In this document: piece after piece, positions 6,748 through 11,488 of the stretch
How positions within the stretch are numbered: position 1 is the stretch's first letter
Layout: each line of letters starts with the position of its first letter
The notes under the pieces: generated by a model
The model's input: only the letters and a program-made list of their open reading frames with translations
What the model was told of the DNA's origin: nothing
Database searches by the model: none
Position numbers and translations under genes: made by a program
Assembly (NCBI GenBank): GCA_016302985.1
Contig: JAEDMN010000097.1
Coordinates: 1-11,488, forward strand
Origin: Kiritimatiellia bacterium
Lineage (GTDB): Bacteria; Verrucomicrobiota; Kiritimatiellia; RFP12; UBA1067
DNA length: 11,488 nt
Reading direction: 5' to 3'

Positions 6748-6816
6748 CCGCACTTCGCTGAAAATATTTCCGCGTCGCGGTTAAGAAATGCCCGTCGGCT
6801 TCGTTCTCTCTATGGG

Positions 6817-6822
6817 AAAGGA
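6817..6822 (+). promoter_or_regulatory. Ribosome binding site of the small basic protein
   Basis: AAAGGA lies six bases before the ATG at 6829. It is the main evidence that the 84-codon gene is real. Confidence 0.5.
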
Positions 6823-6828
6823 AGAATT

Positions 6829-7083
6829 ATGAAGAAGCAAAAGGGACCGAAGACGGCCGGCGGGTCGGCGAAGAGGCAGAAGTTCGACGAAATCGAGATC
6901 GAGCTTGTCATGGACGCCTATGGCGTCGGGCGTGTGCGTGCGCGCGCCATCCTCCGCGAGAAGGCGCGCAGGGCCGAGGTGGCGATCGCGGCGGAGGCGG
7001 GGGGACAGGAACGCGGGAGGCGTCCCCGCACGCGCCAGGCCGGTGCGTCGGATCTGGCGCGCGCCGAGGACATCTTCCGCTAA
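6829..7083 (+). CDS. Small basic protein of unknown function
   Basis: I do not recognise this 84-residue protein. The first 19 residues are Lys/Arg/Gly-rich and probably disordered. Residues 20-56 (acidic DEIEIELVMDAYG, then VGRVRARAILREKARRA) look like two or three helices that could form a helix-turn-helix or a short dimerising unit. Residues 58-70 are again Arg-rich. There are no membrane segments, signal peptide or cysteines. The charge pattern suggests nucleic-acid binding or a partner to the ATPase 37 bases downstream. Reasons to think it is real are the AAAGGA site, third-position GC bias, and a clean fit between neighbours. Its first 11 bases are identical to those of the sigma gene, so both proteins begin MKKQ. 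The preceding 81-base gap contains an AT-rich patch (6760-6769) but no promoter I can defend. Confidence 0.55.
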   Translation: MKKQKGPKTAGGSAKRQKFDEIEIELVMDAYGVGRVRARAILREKARRAEVAIAAEAGGQERGRRPRTRQAGASDLARAEDIFR

Positions 7084-7120
7084 GGCGGAAGGCACGACAT
7101 AAAATCACGGAAGGGTAGAT

Positions 7121-9304
7121 ATGGGAGAGTTCAAGGAAGTTCCGCAGACCTTCAAGGTCAACAAGATGATCGAGTTCTGGGCCAACCTCGTCCAGAACCT
7201 GGACGAGGACTGCCACGACAGCGACCTGTTCTTGCCCGCGGCCATCAACATCTCGCGCGACCGCGTCGAGGCGCTGATCCGCGCCGCGTGCACGGAGGAG
7301 GAGATCAAGCAGATGGGCGAGGTCCCCATGCGTCGATTCCGTCTCGATCTCGGCGACGGCACCGAGGACATGCTGCAGGCGTTCTGGAACGCGCCGAAGA
7401 TGCGCCGCAAGTGCAAGGCCGTGCTGCGCGCGGTCCACAAGGAGATCCTCCGCGGCCTCGCCCGGAAGCAGGGCCCCGATGCGCTGGAACAGCGTCTTGC
7501 CGAGCTCCAGCGCGTGCTGAAGCTCAGCGACCTCGAGCGCGAAGTGCTCGTGTTCGCCTACATGCTCAGCGAGACGTGCCTCTCCTATCCGCGCCGCGTC
7601 GACGTCTCCGAGCGCCCGCTTTTCTTCGCGATGGCGCTCGACCGCGCGTACGGCGAGGTGCTGGGGGCGATGGGCCCGAAGGGACGCCTGCACAGGTTCC
7701 ACTTGCTGGACAACGACTGGGACTTCAACGCACGTGCCTACGGCGCCTATCTCTGCGGCACGGAGAACGAGGCCTTCGAGCGCCGCTTCTACAAGTGCCG
7801 CGAGCAGGCGGAGGTGCTGCCCTGGGACTTCTTCGGCGAGCTCGCGACGGACCATGGCGAGACGTTGACGAAGATGCTGGCCGCGAACCGCACGGCGGCC
7901 GCCACGGGCAGGGGCCGCATGAACATCCTCCTCTACGGCGCCCCGGGCACCGGCAAGACCTCCTTCGCCAGGGCCCTGGCGCGCAAGGCCGGCCTGACGC
8001 CCTATGAAATCATGCAGGGCGACGAGAACGGGAAGAACATGACGGCGGAGGCGCGCATGGTCGGCATCCAGCTCTGCAACGAGCAGGTGGAGGCCGAGGA
8101 ATCCGTGATGATCGTCGACGAGGCGGACGAGCTGCTCCGCGGAAACGCCGGCTTCTCCTTCTTCGGCTTCGAGCTGGACGGCAAGTCCACGGAGAAGGGC
8201 ATCATGAACAGCATTCTCGACGAGCTCAAGGTGCCGGCCATCTGGATCTCCAACGCGGCCCCCGAGCGCATGGACGAGTCGGTCCGCCGCCGTTTCGACT
8301 ACTCGATCTGCTTTGAGAAGCTGAACACCTGCCAGCGCGAGGCGATCTGGAACAACGGCATCGAGAAGCTCGGCCTGGGCGGTCTCATCCCCGCGGAGAC
8401 CGTCCCCGCCCTTGCCCAGAAGTATCTCGCGTCCGCCGGCGGAATCACCCTCGTGCTCGAGAACCTGAAGAAGCTGGCACCGGCCGCGGACGAGGTCGAG
8501 TCGACGATCGCCCGCCTCATGAAGCAGCATTGCCAGCTGATGCAGACCGCCGCCTGCGGCAAGTTCGTGCCGGCGAAGGACTACTCCCTGAAGGGGCTCA
8601 GCATCAAGGGCCCGGTCAAGCTCGACCGCATCGTCACCAGCGTGCGCAACTACATGAAGGACGCAGGGGCCGGGATCGACCGTCCCCGCATGAACCTCCT
8701 GCTCTGGGGTCCACCCGGCTCCGGGAAGACCGAGTTCGTCAAGTACCTCGGCGAGCAGACGGGCCAGCGCGTCCTCGTGAAGAAGGGCTCGGACATCCTC
8801 GGAATGTTCGTGGGCCAGAGCGAGGCGAATATCCGCAAGGCCTTCCGCGAGGCGGAGGCCGAGCACGCGATCCTCTTCTTCGACGAGATCGACGGCCTGC
8901 TGCAGGACCGCGCGAACGCCCATGCCAGCTGGGAGGTCACGCAGGTGAACGAACTGCTCCAGCAGATGGAGGAGTTCGACGGCGTCATGGTCGCGGCGAC
9001 GAACTTCTTCAAGAACCTCGATCCGGCCGTCCTGCGCCGCTTCACGTTCAAGCTGGAGTTCGACTTCCTCGAGCCGGCGGGCAAGCGCCACTTCTTCGAG
9101 CACATGTTCCGCACGACGCTCACCGACGACGAGGCGGACGAGCTGGATGCGATTCCGAACCTCTGCCCGGGCGATTTCCGCACGGTCCGCCAGAGCCTGT
9201 ACTACCTGGGCGGCGAGGTCACGAATGCGGACCGCCTCGCGGCGCTCCGTGCCGAAAGCGAGGCGAAGCCGAAGACGTTTTCCTCGGCCCCCATGGGCTT
9301 CTGA
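7121..9304 (+). CDS. Tandem AAA+ ATPase (SpoVK/COG0464-like)
   Basis: The 727-residue protein has an N-terminal domain and two complete AAA+ modules. The N-terminal 260 residues are mostly helical with no enzymatic motif; LKLSDLEREVLVFAYMLSE near 130-150 recalls the helical N domain of bacterial AAA proteins of similar length. Module 1 has Walker A GAPGTGKT (273-280), Walker B VMIVDEAD (329-336), sensor Asn378 in IWISNAA, and RRRFD (389-393) at the arginine-finger position. Module 2 has Walker A GPPGSGKT (530-537), Walker B ILFFDEID (584-591), sensor Asn628, and LRRF (638-641). Both modules therefore look able to bind and hydrolyse ATP, unlike many tandem AAA proteins where one is dead. A hexameric remodelling or unfolding machine is expected, but the substrate is unknown. 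There is no protease domain or membrane segment. GGAAGGG (7109-7115) is the ribosome site. Confidence 0.85.
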   Translation: MGEFKEVPQTFKVNKMIEFWANLVQNLDEDCHDSDLFLPAAINISRDRVEALIRAACTEEEIKQMGEVPMRRFRLDLGDGTEDMLQAFWNAPKMRRKCKAVLRAVHKEILRGLARKQGPDALEQRLAELQRVLKLSDLEREVLVFAYMLSETCLSYPRRVDVSERPLFFAMALDRAYGEVLGAMGPKGRLHRFHLLDNDWDFNARAYGAYLCGTENEAFERRFYKCREQAEVLPWDFFGELATDHGETLTKMLAANRTAAATGRGRMNILLYGAPGTGKTSFARALARKAGLTPYEIMQGDENGKNMTAEARMVGIQLCNEQVEAEESVMIVDEADELLRGNAGFSFFGFELDGKSTEKGIMNSILDELKVPAIWISNAAPERMDESVRRRFDYSICFEKLNTCQREAIWNNGIEKLGLGGLIPAETVPALAQKYLASAGGITLVLENLKKLAPAADEVESTIARLMKQHCQLMQTAACGKFVPAKDYSLKGLSIKGPVKLDRIVTSVRNYMKDAGAGIDRPRMNLLLWGPPGSGKTEFVKYLGEQTGQRVLVKKGSDILGMFVGQSEANIRKAFREAEAEHAILFFDEIDGLLQDRANAHASWEVTQVNELLQQMEEFDGVMVAATNFFKNLDPAVLRRFTFKLEFDFLEPAGKRHFFEHMFRTTLTDDEADELDAIPNLCPGDFRTVRQSLYYLGGEVTNADRLAALRAESEAKPKTFSSAPMGF

Positions 9305-9320
9305 TCGAATACAGCAGCAG

Positions 9321-9326
9321 AAAGGA
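9321..9326 (+). promoter_or_regulatory. Ribosome binding site fixing the start of the DUF932-like gene
   Basis: AAAGGA lies four bases before the ATG at 9331. The reading frame stays open far upstream inside the ATPase gene, so this site decides that translation begins at 9331, 26 bases after the ATPase stop. Confidence 0.6.
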
Positions 9327-9330
9327 ACAT

Positions 9331-10419
9331 ATGACGAAGGACAGACAGACGGAATCTGCGCTCCCCACGCGTTTCGGGGATCGTTTCGAACCCATTTCCA
9401 CGACGCCCCGCCAGCTGGCGGCCATGGCCACCTGCGACGAGGAGTCGATCCGCACGCTCACCGTCGACGGCGTGGCGTTCAAGCCGTCGACGCGCTTCTT
9501 CAAGACGCTCGCGGCCGAGATGGACGTCTCCTATGGCGTGTACGCGCTCTTCACCCCGCAGGAGGTCCTGGCGCGCGCCGCCGAACGCAATCCGAACCTG
9601 CGCCTGCGCTTGACGGTCGACACCGACGCCGGCACGGCGCTGGGCGTCACGCCCGACAAGGGGCCGGCGATGCCCATCCGCTTCATCGAGAACGTCCTGC
9701 GCGAGGATGGACGGCTGAATGCGCTCACGTACGCGGACGGTCTGCTCAGCGCGATGCTCGACCTGGGCGAAGGGTGGAACGTCAACCGCGACAGCGCCTA
9801 CAGGATGCACGTGCGCTGCCGCGTCCCGGTCGACGGGGTCGGGATGCCCGACATGAGCCTGTCGACCTGGCGCCAGGTCTGCAGCAACGGCGCGGTTGCC
9901 GAGTCGCCGATGTTCCGTTCGAAGATGGAGATCAAGGACAACAGCGGCGAGCACTTCCGCCGCCTGCTCGCGTCCTTCAGCAACCCCCTGGGCGTCGAGC
10001 AGCTGGAGCGGCGAATGTGCGCGGCCGCGGAGACGAAGGCGTCCGTCGGCGAACTCGTCCTCCTCGAGGGCCTGATCCGCCGCAGCGTGTCCAACACGCG
10101 CAACCAGCTGCTCCTGCGCGAGCGTCTCTACGAGGTCGCGGCGAACCCCTGCGTGCGCTACGGCGTCACCGACCTGTCGAACATCGGTGCGAAGAAGCGC
10201 GCCCTGCTGCCCGTCGGCTGCTCCGTCTCGGACCTTCTCAACTTCGCCTCGGAGCTGACCACGCACCACCGCGCGATGCTGAAGCCGTCCGCTCCGCTGG
10301 AGACCTTCTTCGGCACGTTGCTGGGCAAGGGCTTCGACCTGGAGGACCTGTATCCGAACGCGACGCGGATGGCGGATTTCTACCTCAAGGACCTCGACTT
10401 CTCCCAGGAGGCGGCCTGA
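9331..10419 (+). CDS. DUF932-like protein (phage/plasmid-type)
   Basis: This 362-residue protein most resembles DUF932 proteins, a family of unknown biochemical function often carried on plasmids, phages and integrative elements. The match is by pattern. It has a central segment ending STWRQVCSNGAVAES (178-192), like the family's RLVCTNGM-type block, and a C-terminal SVSDLLNFASELTTHH (298-313), like the family's conserved xxDLxNAxTEYxxHH block. In between are long charged helices (205-275). There are no nucleotide-binding motifs, membrane spans or signal peptide. It lies between the tandem ATPase (26 bases) and the helicase (1 base), so the three are surely co-translated. The context points to DNA handling by a mobile or defensive module; that is inference. 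The family call could be wrong, since the N-terminal 90 residues show nothing familiar. Confidence 0.6.
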   Translation: MTKDRQTESALPTRFGDRFEPISTTPRQLAAMATCDEESIRTLTVDGVAFKPSTRFFKTLAAEMDVSYGVYALFTPQEVLARAAERNPNLRLRLTVDTDAGTALGVTPDKGPAMPIRFIENVLREDGRLNALTYADGLLSAMLDLGEGWNVNRDSAYRMHVRCRVPVDGVGMPDMSLSTWRQVCSNGAVAESPMFRSKMEIKDNSGEHFRRLLASFSNPLGVEQLERRMCAAAETKASVGELVLLEGLIRRSVSNTRNQLLLRERLYEVAANPCVRYGVTDLSNIGAKKRALLPVGCSVSDLLNFASELTTHHRAMLKPSAPLETFFGTLLGKGFDLEDLYPNATRMADFYLKDLDFSQEAA

Positions 10420-10420
10420 C

Positions 10421-11488
10421 ATGCCGTACGAGGTCCGGGCCTATCAGCAGGAGGCGATCGGCGCGTGCGTGTCCGCCTTCGCGGACCGCGGGTGCGCCTC
10501 CGTCCTCCTGGAGTCGCCGGTCGGATCGGGCAAGACGTACATGGCCCTGGAGACGATCCACCGGCTCCAGGAGCGTCTCGGCCGCCGGCTTCGGGTGAAC
10601 TGGGTCGCGCCCCGCCACCGTCTGCTTCAGCAGATGATGGCGGCGAACAGGGACCTGCACCAGGACGACATCCGTCCCGTCTCGCTGTTCGAACGCCTGC
10701 CGCGCGAGGCCGACCTCGTCGTTCTCGACGAAGCGCACCACGAGGCGACGCGGAGCTGCGTGCTGCTCTACGAGAAGATGAAGGCCGCACGGACCCTGGG
10801 GCTCTCGGCGACGCCGCTGCGCACCGACCGCATGAAGCTCTCCTTTCAGATGACGGTGCGCACGGTCTCGATCGCGCGCCTGATCCGCGAGGGATACCTC
10901 AGTCCGTTCAATTCGTACCTGATGCCCGGCTATGGCGTGGACTCGGTCGCCGACTTCTATCTCGCCGATCCGGCGCGGTGGGGCAAGAGCCTCGTGTTCT
11001 TCTCCACCATCGCCGAATGCCTCGACTTCAAGGAACGCCTCCGTGCGGGGGGCGTGGCCTGCGAGGTGGTGACGGGGGAGAGCGACAAGGACCGCCAGAT
11101 GGAGCTCTTCGAGAGCGGACGCGTCCCCGTCGTCGCAAATGTCGCGATGCTGACGGAGGGCTTCGACCAGCCGGACGTGAAGAGCGTCTTCGTGCGCAAC
11201 GCGAGCCGCCTCCCCACCATCCAGATGTGCGGGCGAGGGCTCCGCCTCTGCCCGGGGAAGGACGCCTGCAACATCGTCCAGAGCGCCGACACCTCCTTCC
11301 TGTTCGAACGCGTCGCGGCGCCGTGGAACGCCTTCCGCTGGCACGGGGGCCGCTGGCTCGCCCTGAAGGACAGGACGGAGGAGATCGCGGCCACGCTGCG
11401 CGAGACCCTGCGGCGGATCGAGCAGCGCCACAGGCGCGACCGCAAGGAACGGAAGTCGGACTACGCGCGCGCGGAAAGCGAGTCGGGC
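10421..11488 (+). CDS. SF2 DEAH-box helicase, 3' end outside window
   Basis: 356 codons are visible and the frame is open at the right edge, so the protein is incomplete. Superfamily 2 motifs appear in order: YQQEAI (8-13) as the Q-like entry, Walker A ESPVGSGKT (31-39), DEAH (103-106), SAT (129-131), TEGFDQP (245-251) as motif V, and QMCGRGLRL (268-276) as motif VI. This order, with the two RecA-like lobes close together and no large insert, resembles the helicase of type I/III restriction subunits and RadD-like (YejH-type) proteins. No nuclease or methyltransferase domain is visible. After motif VI the chain becomes helical and very basic (323-350), perhaps a nucleic-acid-binding tail. It starts one base after the DUF932-like stop, with CAGGAGG (10406-10412) as a possible ribosome site. 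ATP-driven DNA or RNA translocation or unwinding is the expected activity. Confidence 0.85.
   Translation, partial: MPYEVRAYQQEAIGACVSAFADRGCASVLLESPVGSGKTYMALETIHRLQERLGRRLRVNWVAPRHRLLQQMMAANRDLHQDDIRPVSLFERLPREADLVVLDEAHHEATRSCVLLYEKMKAARTLGLSATPLRTDRMKLSFQMTVRTVSIARLIREGYLSPFNSYLMPGYGVDSVADFYLADPARWGKSLVFFSTIAECLDFKERLRAGGVACEVVTGESDKDRQMELFESGRVPVVANVAMLTEGFDQPDVKSVFVRNASRLPTIQMCGRGLRLCPGKDACNIVQSADTSFLFERVAAPWNAFRWHGGRWLALKDRTEEIAATLRETLRRIEQRHRRDRKERKSDYARAESESG

Noticed and set aside
5811..6761. A 316-codon plus-strand frame covering the spacer and the sigma-like gene
   Set aside because: It begins inside the terminator palindrome, has no ribosome site, and becomes Arg/Gly/Pro-rich once it overlaps the sigma-like gene in another frame.
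6908..9103. An open frame of 731 codons on the minus strand opposite the AAA+ gene
   Set aside because: It is antisense to intact Walker motifs, has low-complexity composition, and is explained by the same codon-bias effect.
10421..11488. Assignment of the helicase to a known restriction or defence system
   Set aside because: Only generic SF2 motifs are visible; no nuclease, methyltransferase or specificity subunit lies in the window, so naming a system would be unsupported.

Overview
The window is a GC-rich bacterial segment (third codon positions almost all G or C) with one strand in use. All eleven supported genes read left to right. It splits into two parts that look quite different in function.

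The left part (about 166-5844) is a compact housekeeping run: ribH (lumazine synthase), a pyrophosphate-dependent phosphofructokinase, a degenerate HAD-like protein, mazG, ispH and an MFS transporter. Gaps are short: 52, 33 and 3 bases, then a 4-base overlap, then 10 bases. This suggests one transcription unit. It starts at a promoter candidate at 166-194 and ends at a hairpin with a T-rich tail at 5808-5844. ribH serves riboflavin synthesis, ispH the MEP isoprenoid pathway, the phosphofructokinase glycolysis using PPi, and mazG nucleotide-pool cleaning, a reaction that releases PPi.

The right part (6007-11488) reads as an accessory cluster. It holds a sigma-70-like factor with an ideal Shine-Dalgarno, a small basic protein of unknown function, a tandem AAA+ ATPase, a DUF932-like protein (a family common on plasmids, phages and integrated elements), and an SF2 DEAH helicase cut by the right edge. 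The spacer before it (5769-6006) carries a 17-base dyad and an imperfect 13-base direct repeat exactly 30 bases apart, a plausible control site. Sigma factor, two ATP-driven machines and a DUF932 protein in one co-directional block is the part most worth following up. I recognise the individual families but do not know a described system with this composition.

Taxonomy cannot be fixed from this window. The MEP pathway, PPi-type phosphofructokinase, high GC and clear AAGGA-type ribosome sites would fit a Verrucomicrobiota/Kiritimatiellota-like bacterium, but that is only a guess. I see no tRNA, rRNA, CRISPR array, transposase or integrase.
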